In this document: positions 26,105 to 36,398 of the stretch, piece after piece
Layout of the letters: every line of letters begins with the position of its first letter
Numbering within the stretch: position 1 is the stretch's first letter
Assembly (NCBI GenBank): GCA_902625125.1
Contig: CACOAB010000001.1
Span: 1-64,000 of the forward strand
Direction of reading: 5' to 3'
DNA from: an uncultured Pelagibacteraceae bacterium
GTDB taxonomy: Bacteria > Pseudomonadota > Alphaproteobacteria > Pelagibacterales > Pelagibacteraceae
Length of the DNA stretch: 64,000 nucleotides
Made by a program: the position numbers and the translations under genes
Notes under the pieces: generated by a model
Told to the model about the DNA's origin: nothing
Databases searched by the model: none
What the model saw: only the letters and a program-made list of their open reading frames with translations

Positions 26105-27823
26105 TTATTTTTCTTTATTTTTTTTTCCAATCGCTTTTTCAAATATGTTTTTAAGTGTTGCTCCAGATTTAGTTGCACCCTCACCAAATTTGGCAATAAG
26201 GGATTTTTCCTCGTCTATTTGAGCTGCTTTTACACTTAATTTTATTTTTCTAGATTTAAGATCTAATTCTACAATTTTTGCATCTAACGCATCACCAGGT
26301 GAAAATACCTCAGGTCTCGCATCAGCTGCTTCTTTTGCGAGATCATTTTTTTTAATAGTGAAAATTAATTTCTTTTCTTTATCTACTGTAACTTTTACCC
26401 CTGTTTTAAGAACTTCATGGATTCTTGTTGTAATAGTGCTTCCAACTTTTTTGTTATTTTCTTTGAACCAATCTAATGGGTCTTTTTCTAATGCTCTTTT
26501 AGAAAATCTGATTTTATCGTCTTTTACCTCTAAGATTTTAACTTTGATTAAATCATTTTTTTTATATTTCTTTAAATCATCGGCATTTTCTTGGAAACTT
26601 AGTTCTTTATAATGCAGCATACCTGAAAGTCTTAATGACGCTATCTCTCCAAATATTGCTTTATCGGTAATGCTAGTTATTTTGATCTCTGTTTCTTTAC
26701 CTATTAAATCTCTTGCTTTATCCCAAGGGTTTTTAAGAGTAGCCTTGTAAGACAAAGAAATTCTTTTTGTTTCCTTTTCTATACTTACAATCTTAAATTT
26801 AATTTTTTGAGAGATGCTTAAAACTTTGCTTGGTTTTATATTTCTGTTAGCCCAGTCTAGTTCAGAGCTATGTATTAATCCCTCTATACCATCTTCAATT
26901 TTTACAAAACAACCATAGTCCATTATTTTTGTTACAGTTCCCTCGTAAGTTTCTCCAACTTTGTATTTTTTTTCAATATTTTCATACGGATCCTCCGTTA
27001 AAGCTTTGACGGATGCAGAAATACGATTAGTTTTTTTATCAATTTTTGTTAGTTTGACTTTTAAAGTTTGTCCTATTGTAACTAGATCTGCAGGTTTTTT
27101 TACTCTACCGTGGCTTAAATCAGAAACGTGCAGTAACGCATCAATACCATTGATGTCTAAAAAAATCCCCCAATCAGTTGTAGCTTTAACTACAGCATTA
27201 TCAACTATGTCACCTTCTTTTATATTTTTTAAAGCTTCGGTAATTTCTGCATTTTTGCTTTTCTCAATAACCGCTCTCCTTGAAACACAAACATTACCTC
27301 TATTTTTATCAATTCTTGTTGCCATCACTTTTACTGGGGTATTCATTAAATGATCTATTTTTTTTAAAGGTCTTACATCAATTTGTGAGGATGGCATAAA
27401 ACAAGGTAGGCCTTCAACGTTAGTTATATAACCACCTTTCACCTTACCTGTAATGTAACCCGTTATTATTTCTTGAGTCTCAAAAATTTTTTCCATTTTT
27501 TTCCAAGCTTTCATTTTTCTAGCTTTGTCTCGAGAGACCACAATTTCTCCCTTAAAACTCTCAATCCTCTCTAGATATACGTCTAACTTAGAGCCAACTT
27601 TTAAATTTTTAAGTTCATTATCATCTTTAAATTCGTCGACTGGTATCATGCCTTCCATCTTTGCTTTACAGTCAACAACTATGAAGTTTTTCGTTATTTC
27701 TGTGACGGTCGCTTGTATAATTTCATTTTCTTTGAGTTTTCTGTCTTTGAAATCTTTGTCTAAGAGTGACTGGAATTCTTTGTTCAAAGAATCAGTATTT
27801 TTTATTTCTTGTTCATTTGCCAT
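26105..27823 (-). CDS. rpsA: 30S ribosomal protein S1
   Basis: Multiple S1 domains, e.g. KVKGGYITNVEGLPCFMPSSQIDVRP, GIEGLIHSSELDW. Confidence 0.95.
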   Translation of the reverse strand: MANEQEIKNTDSLNKEFQSLLDKDFKDRKLKENEIIQATVTEITKNFIVVDCKAKMEGMIPVDEFKDDNELKNLKVGSKLDVYLERIESFKGEIVVSRDKARKMKAWKKMEKIFETQEIITGYITGKVKGGYITNVEGLPCFMPSSQIDVRPLKKIDHLMNTPVKVMATRIDKNRGNVCVSRRAVIEKSKNAEITEALKNIKEGDIVDNAVVKATTDWGIFLDINGIDALLHVSDLSHGRVKKPADLVTIGQTLKVKLTKIDKKTNRISASVKALTEDPYENIEKKYKVGETYEGTVTKIMDYGCFVKIEDGIEGLIHSSELDWANRNIKPSKVLSISQKIKFKIVSIEKETKRISLSYKATLKNPWDKARDLIGKETEIKITSITDKAIFGEIASLRLSGMLHYKELSFQENADDLKKYKKNDLIKVKILEVKDDKIRFSKRALEKDPLDWFKENNKKVGSTITTRIHEVLKTGVKVTVDKEKKLIFTIKKNDLAKEAADARPEVFSPGDALDAKIVELDLKSRKIKLSVKAAQIDEEKSLIAKFGEGATKSGATLKNIFEKAIGKKNKEK

Positions 27824-28475
27824 ATTTTTTTTTAACTACCATCTCAACGTATTTTGACATTTTAGCCAGCATTAGAGACTTATTCAATTTACCGGTGTCG
27901 ATTTCTATCGAATCTCTGTGTTTAAGTAAAGGGGAGTTTTTCCTTTTGATGTCAGAAATATTTCTTATTCTTAGGGCTTTTTTAACGTCTTTAAGTTTTA
28001 TTTTCTTGTCAAATTTTTTTAATTCTTTGTATCTTCTTTTTGCGGCAGTATTCAGAGAACATATAAAAAAAAATTTTAGATCTGAGTTAGGTAGAATCTT
28101 GGTCGAAATATCTCTTCCTTCTATGCAACAACTAGCACCTTTTGAAAAGTTAATTTGAAAATTTTTAAGAATTTTTCTTAAGCTATTCATTTTAGCTATT
28201 TTTGCTGTATGCTCAGATATTCTAGGCGACTGTAAGTTTATTTTATTTAAAGTTTTAATATTTAATTTTCTAAATTTTTTTCTAAGAAAAGCAGTTTTAT
28301 TTTTAGGTTTGTGTTTAAGTATTAGAAAACTAGAATACCTATAAAGCAAACCGGAGGATAAAAATTTTAAATTATATTTTTTAGAAATCATTTTTGCACC
28401 TGTAGACTTTCCGGTTGCTGCACCACCATCACATGCAATCTGAATGATTTTATTTTTTTGTTTCAAATTTTGCAC
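27813..28475 (-). CDS. cmk: Cytidylate kinase
   Basis: IACDGGAATGKSTGAK, CIEGRDISTKILP, upstream of rpsA. Confidence 0.9.
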   Translation of the reverse strand: MQNLKQKNKIIQIACDGGAATGKSTGAKMISKKYNLKFLSSGLLYRYSSFLILKHKPKNKTAFLRKKFRKLNIKTLNKINLQSPRISEHTAKIAKMNSLRKILKNFQINFSKGASCCIEGRDISTKILPNSDLKFFFICSLNTAAKRRYKELKKFDKKIKLKDVKKALRIRNISDIKRKNSPLLKHRDSIEIDTGKLNKSLMLAKMSKYVEMVVKKKYGK

Positions 28476-29796
28476 CTAACTTTTTCATAATTTTTAAAAA
28501 TGATGGAGAAGAAGTATAAACTGTCTCAAAGTTATTTATTTTAAGTCTTACTCCTGTGATTAAAGCTAAAATAAAAGAAGACATACATATACGATGATCT
28601 CCTAGATTTGGGATATTTATTTTCTTATCTGAAGCATCAAAAATACCTTTACCATAAATCTTTAAATCATTTTTTGTAGAGAATGTTTTTACTCCTATCT
28701 GAGCAAGAACTTTCTGCATTTCTTTTATTCGATTACTTTCTTTATTTGCAAGATCACTAATTCCTTTAAAAATTGATGTGCCGTTTGTCAAAGCAGCGAT
28801 CACAAAAAGTATAGGGTACTCATCTGTTGCATTCACATAATACTTTTTAGATGCTTTAATTGGTTTTAATTTACAATTTTTAACTATTATATCCCCACAA
28901 ATTTCATTATTCATTTTTTTTAAATTTGAGAATTTAATATTAGCGTTTTGACCTTTTAAAATTTTATAAAAACCCATTCTAGTAGGATTCATTCCAACAT
29001 TTTTTATTTTAATCATAGAGTTTTTACAAAGTAATGTGAGACTAACGAAAAAAGCTGCTGATGATGGGTCCCCTGGAACATCAATAACAATTGGTTTTAA
29101 TTGTTTTTTTCCAAGTAATTCAATCGTTTTATTTTCTCTCTCTTTAATTTTAATAACTTTTTTATTATTAATTAAAATATTTTCAGTATGATCCCTACTT
29201 TTTTCATTTTCAATTATTTCGGTTTTTCCAAACGAATTTAGACCTGCTAGAATAACTGCACTTTTAAGTTGCGCAGAAACACCTGCAATATATTTTATGC
29301 CAATTGGAAATTTCGACGACACCATTTTTAAAGGAAAAGTAAACTTATTTTTGGGAAAAAAATTAGCTCCAAAACTATTCATCAAATAAATCAATTTTTT
29401 CATACTTCTTTTATTTAAAGAATGATCACCTTTTAATTTAACATCTATATCAGGAGTAGTTGCGAGTATTCCGATTAATAATCTTGCTAGTGTTCCAGAG
29501 TTTCCGAAATTCAAAACAGAGTTTTTTTTAATGAATAGTGAACCCAATCCTCTTCCATAAATCTTATAATGCCCATGATTAATTTTATTTATTTTTACAC
29601 CAAGTTTTCTACAACACGATATTGCACTTTTGACATCTAGTGATTCTAAAACATTTTTTGCAGTAGAAATGTTTTGGGAAATCGACCCAATTAAAATGCT
29701 TCTTATTGAAATAGATTTATCAGGGTCCACATTTATAATCTTATTAAATGAGGAAATTTTTTTATTTAACAATACATTGAAACTTCTTTTGGCCAT
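28450..29796 (-). CDS. aroA: 3-phosphoshikimate 1-carboxyvinyltransferase
   Basis: DKSISIRS, LNFGNSGTLARLL, GDPSSAAFF, NLGDHRICMS. Confidence 0.9.
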   Translation of the reverse strand: MAKRSFNVLLNKKISSFNKIINVDPDKSISIRSILIGSISQNISTAKNVLESLDVKSAISCCRKLGVKINKINHGHYKIYGRGLGSLFIKKNSVLNFGNSGTLARLLIGILATTPDIDVKLKGDHSLNKRSMKKLIYLMNSFGANFFPKNKFTFPLKMVSSKFPIGIKYIAGVSAQLKSAVILAGLNSFGKTEIIENEKSRDHTENILINNKKVIKIKERENKTIELLGKKQLKPIVIDVPGDPSSAAFFVSLTLLCKNSMIKIKNVGMNPTRMGFYKILKGQNANIKFSNLKKMNNEICGDIIVKNCKLKPIKASKKYYVNATDEYPILFVIAALTNGTSIFKGISDLANKESNRIKEMQKVLAQIGVKTFSTKNDLKIYGKGIFDASDKKINIPNLGDHRICMSSFILALITGVRLKINNFETVYTSSPSFLKIMKKLGAKFETKK

Positions 29797-29802
29797 TTAA
29801 TT

Positions 29803-30558
29803 TTAGGAAAATTGATTTCCAAAATAATGTTCAATTGCTTTAGACGACTTGAGTAATTCCCTTGATGTTCCCTCGGCAATAATTGTCTGCTCTCCTAAAA
29901 CATAACTTCTATCTGTTATATCAAATAAGTTTTTTACATTATGGTCTGTTATCAGAACAGCGGTTCCTGTAGCCTGAATTTTCATTATATATTTCTGAAT
30001 GTCTTGAATAACTATAGGATCTAGTGCTGCCAACGGTTCATCAAGTAATACTATTTTTGGCTTTTTAATCATAACTCTAGCCATCATAAGCCTTCTAATT
30101 TCACCGCCCGATAAAACTGATGCATTTAAAGATCTTAAATGTTGTAGATTAAATTCATCTAAAAGTTTTTCAGTGACTAATTTTTGACTTTCTGCGTCTT
30201 TAATAGAAATTTGAGCAATACCTAGAATGTTGTCATATACAGACATGTCAAAAACACTTCTTTGTTGGGGTAGATAACCTAAACCCTCTTTAGTCCTTAA
30301 ATGAATGGGTATTTCCTCTATAGACTTGTTGTTTAAAAATATTTTCCCTCCATCAATGTTTTGTTCTCCAATACAAATTGAGAATAAAGTTGTTTTTCCG
30401 CAACCGTTGGGGCCTAAAATACCAACACACTCACCAGGATATATCTTTAATGAAATTTTTTTTAAGATTGGCCTTCCATCAAAAGATTTGTTTACATCTT
30501 TGATTTCAAATATAGGTTTATCTTTTTTAAATTTTAAAATTCTAAAACCTTTTTTCAT
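29803..30558 (-). CDS. lptB: LPS export ABC transporter ATPase
   Basis: GPNGCGKTTLF, LSGGEIRRLMMAR, LLDEPLAALDP. Confidence 0.95.
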   Translation of the reverse strand: MKKGFRILKFKKDKPIFEIKDVNKSFDGRPILKKISLKIYPGECVGILGPNGCGKTTLFSICIGEQNIDGGKIFLNNKSIEEIPIHLRTKEGLGYLPQQRSVFDMSVYDNILGIAQISIKDAESQKLVTEKLLDEFNLQHLRSLNASVLSGGEIRRLMMARVMIKKPKIVLLDEPLAALDPIVIQDIQKYIMKIQATGTAVLITDHNVKNLFDITDRSYVLGEQTIIAEGTSRELLKSSKAIEHYFGNQFS

Positions 30559-31154
30559 TCTATTCCAATATTAGCACTAATTTTATTTTGATCAAATGAA
30601 GTAATGTCTAGAGTTTGATTTTTTAAATCAAATTGTAGTTTATCTGCTTTTATTGTTCCTCTTGTATCAATGATTTTTACTTTATCTGATATAATCAGAT
30701 ACTCTTTAGAATTAGAAAATTCAGCATTTTCAGCAAAAAGCTTGCTATCTTTATGAGTAGCCCTGACATTCTCTTCAAATTTTACATCTAAAGTTTTATT
30801 ATTATAAATTGCTTTTCTAGAAAAAATTTTCAACAAAGAATTATCTTTAAAATAAAAAATTGCTTCTACATTTTTCATGTCTACAACATCTAAATTAGAT
30901 TGACTATTAAGAGCTTCTTTTGATTTAATAATATATCTGTTACCAGAAAGGTCTATACCAGTATATTCAATATTATAAAAAACATCTTTGTTTGCGGCTT
31001 CATTTTTTTTACCTGTATCTTCAATTTGATTATTTCCAATAGTTGTTAGATTTTTATTTGAATCTTTCTCGTAATAGGTAAAAAATAAAACTATCATACC
31101 CGATAAAAAAAGAAAAATTTGCGTTAAGAGTAATTTTTTTTTTCTATTGATCAT
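30555..31154 (-). CDS. lptC: LPS export periplasmic protein LptC-like
   Basis: N-terminal TM, LptC/OstA-like beta repeats; between kdsD and lptB. Confidence 0.75.
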   Translation of the reverse strand: MINRKKKLLLTQIFLFLSGMIVLFFTYYEKDSNKNLTTIGNNQIEDTGKKNEAANKDVFYNIEYTGIDLSGNRYIIKSKEALNSQSNLDVVDMKNVEAIFYFKDNSLLKIFSRKAIYNNKTLDVKFEENVRATHKDSKLFAENAEFSNSKEYLIISDKVKIIDTRGTIKADKLQFDLKNQTLDITSFDQNKISANIGIE

Positions 31155-32125
31155 TTAATACCATTATTTAACAAAAAATGAATATGAATTATTCCTTTTA
31201 AAATTTTATTTCTTTTTTTAAAATCCCTATCTGAAACAACAAGTAAACTTGTTATTTTTTTTTCATTCATTATTCCTAAAGCTTTTGAAGCAGGCATATT
31301 TTCGTTAACGACTAAAGGTTGTTTTTTAGTAAAATTATTTAAGTTGCTTAGTGACTTTTTATTTAGCTCCCTTCGCAAGTCTCCGTCAGTAACTAAGCCT
31401 GATATAAATTTATTTTTTGTTATAACTACAATACCTAGTTTTTTTTGGTTCATAACTTTCAAAGCCTCAGGAAATGATTTTTTATAGTTGATAGTTGGCA
31501 TTTTCGATCCTGAAACCATTATGTCTTTTGCTAATAGCAATGAATTACCAATATTTCCCCCTGGATGAAATATTCTAAATTTCTCTTTTGAAAATTTTTT
31601 TTGATACATTACAGTTGTTGCTAAGCAATCCCCCAAAAGCAAAGTAATAGATGTGCTAGATGTTGGAACCATTCCCGTCACATCAGCCTCTTTTACCTTA
31701 GGAAGTATTATTTTTATATCACTTGCTTTTAATAAAATACTATCAGGTTTTGATGCAACCCCTATAATTTTAATACGATATCTATTTGCATATTTTAACA
31801 TATTATTTAGCTCTGAGGTATTCCCTGAGTAAGAAAAAATTATTAATATATCTTTTTTCTCAATTTGCCCCATATCACCGTGTAAGGCTTGTGCAGGGTC
31901 ACAAAAAAAACTTGGAATACCTACGCTAGAAAAAGTTGCTGATATTTTTTTTGCGATTAATCCTGATTTACCTATACCCGCAAAAATAACTTTTCCCTTG
32001 CAATTTAAAATAAGATCAACAGCCTTAATAAAAGAATTGTTAAAAATTTTTTTAATTTTTTTTAATTCGTTAATTTGAATTTCGGCTGACTTTTTTGCTA
32101 GGGAAATATATCTTTTTTTATTCAT
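31151..32125 (-). CDS. kdsD: KpsF/GutQ arabinose-5-phosphate isomerase
   Basis: IFAGIGKSGLIAKKISATFSS, ALHGDMGQI, FSYSGNTSEL, C-terminal CBS pair. Confidence 0.9.
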   Translation of the reverse strand: MNKKRYISLAKKSAEIQINELKKIKKIFNNSFIKAVDLILNCKGKVIFAGIGKSGLIAKKISATFSSVGIPSFFCDPAQALHGDMGQIEKKDILIIFSYSGNTSELNNMLKYANRYRIKIIGVASKPDSILLKASDIKIILPKVKEADVTGMVPTSSTSITLLLGDCLATTVMYQKKFSKEKFRIFHPGGNIGNSLLLAKDIMVSGSKMPTINYKKSFPEALKVMNQKKLGIVVITKNKFISGLVTDGDLRRELNKKSLSNLNNFTKKQPLVVNENMPASKALGIMNEKKITSLLVVSDRDFKKRNKILKGIIHIHFLLNNGIK

Positions 32126-32748
32126 TAATGTTCAAAAATATCGAATTTAAAACCACTTTGATCCAGAGCAACTCTTGTATCTAAAAAAGTTAAACAATTA
32201 TTAAAAATATCTATTCTTTTTTCACGAATTAACATTTTTTCTAATTCACCTTTAATTTTATGTAAATAAATCACATCATTTGCGGCATACTCTAATTGTT
32301 TGTCGGACAATTCATTTATATCTTTATTCCAATCGCTGCTTCCTTGCCTCTTATCAAGAGACTTATTACAAAATTCCTGAACAAGATTTTTGAGACCGTG
32401 ACTATCTGTATAAGTTCTTACAATTTTAGAAGCTATTTTAGTATCAAAAATATTTTTAACCTTACATTTAAGAAAAAATTCTAACGCATTTTTATCAAAT
32501 CTTAAAAAATGTCCAATCTTTAAGATCTTGTCATTCTCTAAAATTGAAACTAAATTAGGCGCTCTGTAACTTTCCTTGTTTGGTTGAATGATAAAAACAT
32601 TTCCTTTTTCATCACAAATTTGAATTAAGCTTAACTTATCACGCTCAGGAATTTGAAGACCTGTTGCTTCTGTATCTATTGCAATGCTATTTTTTAGTGA
32701 TTTAGCAACTTCAGAAGTTATGTCCTCTTTAAACTTAGTAATTTTCAT
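32125..32748 (-). CDS. rnd: Ribonuclease D-like 3'-5' exonuclease
   Basis: IAIDTEATGL, KIGHFLRFDKNAL, YAANDVIYL; start set at MKITKF. Confidence 0.85.
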   Translation of the reverse strand: MKITKFKEDITSEVAKSLKNSIAIDTEATGLQIPERDKLSLIQICDEKGNVFIIQPNKESYRAPNLVSILENDKILKIGHFLRFDKNALEFFLKCKVKNIFDTKIASKIVRTYTDSHGLKNLVQEFCNKSLDKRQGSSDWNKDINELSDKQLEYAANDVIYLHKIKGELEKMLIREKRIDIFNNCLTFLDTRVALDQSGFKFDIFEH

Positions 32749-32768
32749 ATATAAGTGTTCTAAATACC

Positions 32769-33710
32769 ATGAAAAATCAAATTTGCACAATTTTAGGTGG
32801 TGGTGGTTTTATAGGCAGATATCTTGTTCGAAATTTGACCAAGAAAAACTATAGATGCATTATTTCCACAAGAAAAGCCTTTCAAAAAGGTTATTTAAAA
32901 ACTCAAGCTACTCCAGGAGCTATCGAATTAGTCGATTGGAATCCAAATAACTTTTCAGAGTTGAAAGAAGCTATAAAAAATTCAGATGTTGTAATAAATT
33001 TGATTGGCATCTTATACGAAACAAGGAAACAAAAATTTTACAATATCCATACAGATATACCAGAGGCAGTAGCTAAGATATGTTCAAAGTCAGATGTCAA
33101 AAAATTTATTCATGTTTCAGCAATTGGTGCAAGTGAAAATTCAAAATCACTTTATCAAAAATCAAAGTATCAAGGCGAGGTCAAAGCTTTGAGTAGTTTT
33201 AAAAATACTGTAATTATTAGACCGAGTGTTGTTTGTGGAACTGAGGATAATTTTACAAATCTTTTTTCAAAATTAAGCATTTTACCTGTCATACCTATAG
33301 TTGGAATAAATTATAAGTTTCAACCCATTTTAGTAAACGATGTAGTTGATGCTATTATTAAATCTATAGAAACAAAAAATAACGAGGGAAAAACTTATGA
33401 AATCGGTGGTCCAAAGATAATTAGCTTTGGTGATATGGTAAAATCAATTTTAAAGACTATAAATAAAAAAAGATTTGTTATTTCTATGCCTATGCCTATA
33501 GCAAAAATTCAAAGCACTATAACAGATTTATTACCCATACCTCCAATTTTAACAAAAGATCAGTGCGCAATTTTATCGGAAGCTGATAACGTGGTTTCTA
33601 ATAATTTACTCACTTTAAAAGATTTAAACATTAATCCATCTGATGTTGAAGAAGAAATGAAGAAATGGTTATGGAGATATAAAGATGGCGGTCAGTTTGC
33701 AAAAGCTTAA
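32769..33710 (+). CDS. NAD(P)-binding SDR/epimerase, NDUFA9-like
   Basis: CTILGGGGFIGRYLVRNL, VNLIGILYE, FIHVSAIGA. Confidence 0.85.
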   Translation: MKNQICTILGGGGFIGRYLVRNLTKKNYRCIISTRKAFQKGYLKTQATPGAIELVDWNPNNFSELKEAIKNSDVVINLIGILYETRKQKFYNIHTDIPEAVAKICSKSDVKKFIHVSAIGASENSKSLYQKSKYQGEVKALSSFKNTVIIRPSVVCGTEDNFTNLFSKLSILPVIPIVGINYKFQPILVNDVVDAIIKSIETKNNEGKTYEIGGPKIISFGDMVKSILKTINKKRFVISMPMPIAKIQSTITDLLPIPPILTKDQCAILSEADNVVSNNLLTLKDLNINPSDVEEEMKKWLWRYKDGGQFAKA

Positions 33711-33719
33711 AAGAAAAGT

Positions 33720-34055
33720 ATGACTTTACTATCAGGGTATATATATCTTGCTTTAGCGATTATCACAGGGATTGCCTCAAATGGTTTTTTAAAAACAACT
33801 GAGGGATTTTCAAAAATAAGCCCAACAATTTTTTGCGTTACAAGTATTGTGGTTTGTTTATTTTGCATTTCAAAAGCAATGACAATAATTCCAGTTGGCT
33901 TTACCTACGCAACTTATGGCGCTTTAACTATAACTGCAGTAACTTTATTTGGTATATTTAAATATAATCAAACTCCAAATATCTATGGCACTATAGGTTT
34001 AATCTTAATTATAGCAGGTGTCATACTTTTAAATCTCTTTGGAAAAGTAAAATAA
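33720..34055 (+). CDS. Small multidrug resistance (SMR/EmrE) family transporter
   Basis: YIYLALAIITGIASNGFLKTTEGF, FTYATYGALT, four TM. Confidence 0.85.
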   Translation: MTLLSGYIYLALAIITGIASNGFLKTTEGFSKISPTIFCVTSIVVCLFCISKAMTIIPVGFTYATYGALTITAVTLFGIFKYNQTPNIYGTIGLILIIAGVILLNLFGKVK

Positions 34056-34150
34056 AACCCTAGGTAGAATCTAAATTTAATTAGCGACTCCTCATTATAT
34101 ATATTTTGTGCTAGCTTTTTTCTTTTTAAAGAAAACGGGGGACATCAAAA

Positions 34151-35464
34151 ATGAAAACAATAAAAGCAATAATTGCTTCGTTAGCACTTTTCGCAATGTT
34201 TGCGGGAACAGCTGCGCAAGCAAAAGTAGAAATACAATGGTGGCATGCTTTTGGTGGAAGACTTGGTGAATTACTTGACGAACAAGTAAACAAGTTCAAT
34301 GCGTCACAAGACAAATACACTGTAGTTCATACAAGAAAAGGAAACTATTCAGAAACTCTTAATGCTGGTATCGCTGCATTTAGAGCTGGACAACATCCAA
34401 ATATTCTTATGGTATTTGAAGTTGGAACAGCTAGTTTAATGGCAGCAAAAGGAGCTTATGTTCCTATGTACCAACTTATGAAAGATGCCGGTCAAAGATT
34501 TAATCCTAATGGATTTGTATCTGCTGTATCTGGTTATTATACAACAACAGATGGCAAAATGTTATCTATGCCGTACAACTCTTCAACTCCAGTTCTTTGG
34601 GTAAATAAAGACTTAATGAAAAAAGCTGGTTTAGATCCAGAGATGGATTTAAGTACTTGGAAAAGAGTTGGTAACGCACTTGATGCTGCAAAAGCTAAAG
34701 GAATTGATATGCCTTTCTGTACTTGTTGGCACAGTTGGGTTCACCTTGAAAACTTTTCAGCGTACCACAACATACCATTTGCAAGTAAATCAAATGGATT
34801 TGCTGGTTTAGATACTGAGTTAGCTTTCAATAGCCCAGTACACATCAAGCACATTCAAACCTTAGGAAAATGGGCACAAGAAGGTAAATTTAAGTACATG
34901 GGTAGAAGAAATGAAGCCGGTAAAAACTTTAGAGCTGGTGAATGTATGTTAATGACAGAGTCTTCTGCTGGTTATGCTGGTATCAAAAAAGAAGCTAAAT
35001 TCGAATTTGGTATTAGACACTTACCTTACTATGGAGCAACAGAAGCACCTCAAAACACAATTATCGGTGGTTCATCTCTTTGGGCATTATCTGGAAAATC
35101 TAAAGAAGAGAACAAAGCTACGGCAGCATTTTTAGCTTTCTTATCAAGAACTGATATTCAAGCTAAGTGGCACCAAGATACTGGTTATTTAGGTGTTACC
35201 ACTGCAGCTGCTAAGGCAACTAAAAAGTCAGGATTTTATAAATCAAATCCTGGAACTGACTTAGCAGGAATACAGATGATGAGAAATAAAGTTACTCAAA
35301 ACTCTAAAGGCTTACGTCTTGGATCTTTTGATCAAATAAGAGGAATTATTGATGAAGAGATGGAAGGAGTTTACAACGGCACTAAAACTGCTCAAGTAGC
35401 TTTAGACAGCGCTGTAAAAAGAGGTAACGTTCTTTTAAGAAGATTTGAAAGAGCTAACAAATAA
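34151..35464 (+). CDS. ugpB: sn-Glycerol-3-phosphate ABC transporter substrate-binding protein
   Basis: Signal peptide, IQWWHAFGGRLGELLDEQVNKFNAS, followed by ugpAEC. Confidence 0.9.
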   Translation: MKTIKAIIASLALFAMFAGTAAQAKVEIQWWHAFGGRLGELLDEQVNKFNASQDKYTVVHTRKGNYSETLNAGIAAFRAGQHPNILMVFEVGTASLMAAKGAYVPMYQLMKDAGQRFNPNGFVSAVSGYYTTTDGKMLSMPYNSSTPVLWVNKDLMKKAGLDPEMDLSTWKRVGNALDAAKAKGIDMPFCTCWHSWVHLENFSAYHNIPFASKSNGFAGLDTELAFNSPVHIKHIQTLGKWAQEGKFKYMGRRNEAGKNFRAGECMLMTESSAGYAGIKKEAKFEFGIRHLPYYGATEAPQNTIIGGSSLWALSGKSKEENKATAAFLAFLSRTDIQAKWHQDTGYLGVTTAAAKATKKSGFYKSNPGTDLAGIQMMRNKVTQNSKGLRLGSFDQIRGIIDEEMEGVYNGTKTAQVALDSAVKRGNVLLRRFERANK

Positions 35465-35475
35465 ATCAATTTAAT

Positions 35476-35503
35476 GTATCAGGGGCGAAAGCCCCTGATA
35501 TAC
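35476..35503 (+). terminator. Intercistronic hairpin with GAAA tetraloop (partial terminator/RNA stabiliser)
   Basis: TATCAGGGGC-GAAA-GCCCCTGATA, no U-tract. Confidence 0.75.
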
Positions 35504-35516
35504 TTCTAAAGATCAA

Positions 35517-36398
35517 ATGGAAAAAAGAGTTTTTTTTAAAGGCTGGTGGTTACCAGCACTGTTAGTTGCACCTCAGCTGCTGATTTCTTTTGTCTTCTTT
35601 TTTTATCCATCAGGACAAGCCATTTGGAATTCTTTATTTTTACCAGATCCTTTTGGATTAAAGACAGAATTTGTAGGCTTAGATAATTTTAGATTTTTAT
35701 TATCCGACCCTTACTATTTAGCAAGTTTTAAAACGACAATTATTTTTTCAACGGCAGTATCCGTTTCGTCCATGGCTTTAGGTTTATATTTAGCTGCGTT
35801 AGCGGATCGATTAATTAAAGGAGCTGGCGTTTATCAAACCTTATTAATTTGGCCTTACGCTATAGCACCAGCTATTGCAGGAGTTCTTTGGTTATTTATG
35901 TTCAATGGAAACATTGGTTTAGCTTCTTATTATCTTAAAGCTTTAGGCTACGAATGGAATCATACTTTAAAAGGTGATCAAGCAATGTTTTTAGTTATTT
36001 TAGCCTCATCATGGGGAAGAATAAGTTATAACTTCTTGTTTTTTTTAGCAGGATTACAAGCCATTCCAAAATCAATTATAGAAGCGGCCGCAATAGATGG
36101 AGCTAGTTTTTGGAAACGGTTTGGAACGATTGTTATACCTCTACTCTCGCCCATTACATTCTTTTTATTAGTAGTAAATATTGTCTATGCTTTCTTTGAT
36201 ACTTTTGGAGTAATACATACAATCACTTCAGGCGGACCTGAACAATCGACCACTATACTAGTATATAAAGTATTCTCTGACGGGTTTGTGAGTCAAGATC
36301 TAGGATCAAGTGCAGCTCAATCCGTAATTCTACTTGTTTTAGTCGGAATTTTAACCGTCATTCAATTTAAATATATAGAGAGAAAGGTTCATTACTAA
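35517..36398 (+). CDS. ugpA: Glycerol-3-phosphate ABC transporter permease
   Basis: EAAAIDGASFWKRFGTIVIPLLSP EAA loop; six TM. Confidence 0.9.
   Translation: MEKRVFFKGWWLPALLVAPQLLISFVFFFYPSGQAIWNSLFLPDPFGLKTEFVGLDNFRFLLSDPYYLASFKTTIIFSTAVSVSSMALGLYLAALADRLIKGAGVYQTLLIWPYAIAPAIAGVLWLFMFNGNIGLASYYLKALGYEWNHTLKGDQAMFLVILASSWGRISYNFLFFLAGLQAIPKSIIEAAAIDGASFWKRFGTIVIPLLSPITFFLLVVNIVYAFFDTFGVIHTITSGGPEQSTTILVYKVFSDGFVSQDLGSSAAQSVILLVLVGILTVIQFKYIERKVHY

Noticed and set aside
26358-28158. Plus-strand ORFs opposite rpsA and cmk
   Set aside because: Antisense shadow ORFs with hydrophobic/Ser-rich composition typical of reverse reading of AT-rich genes.
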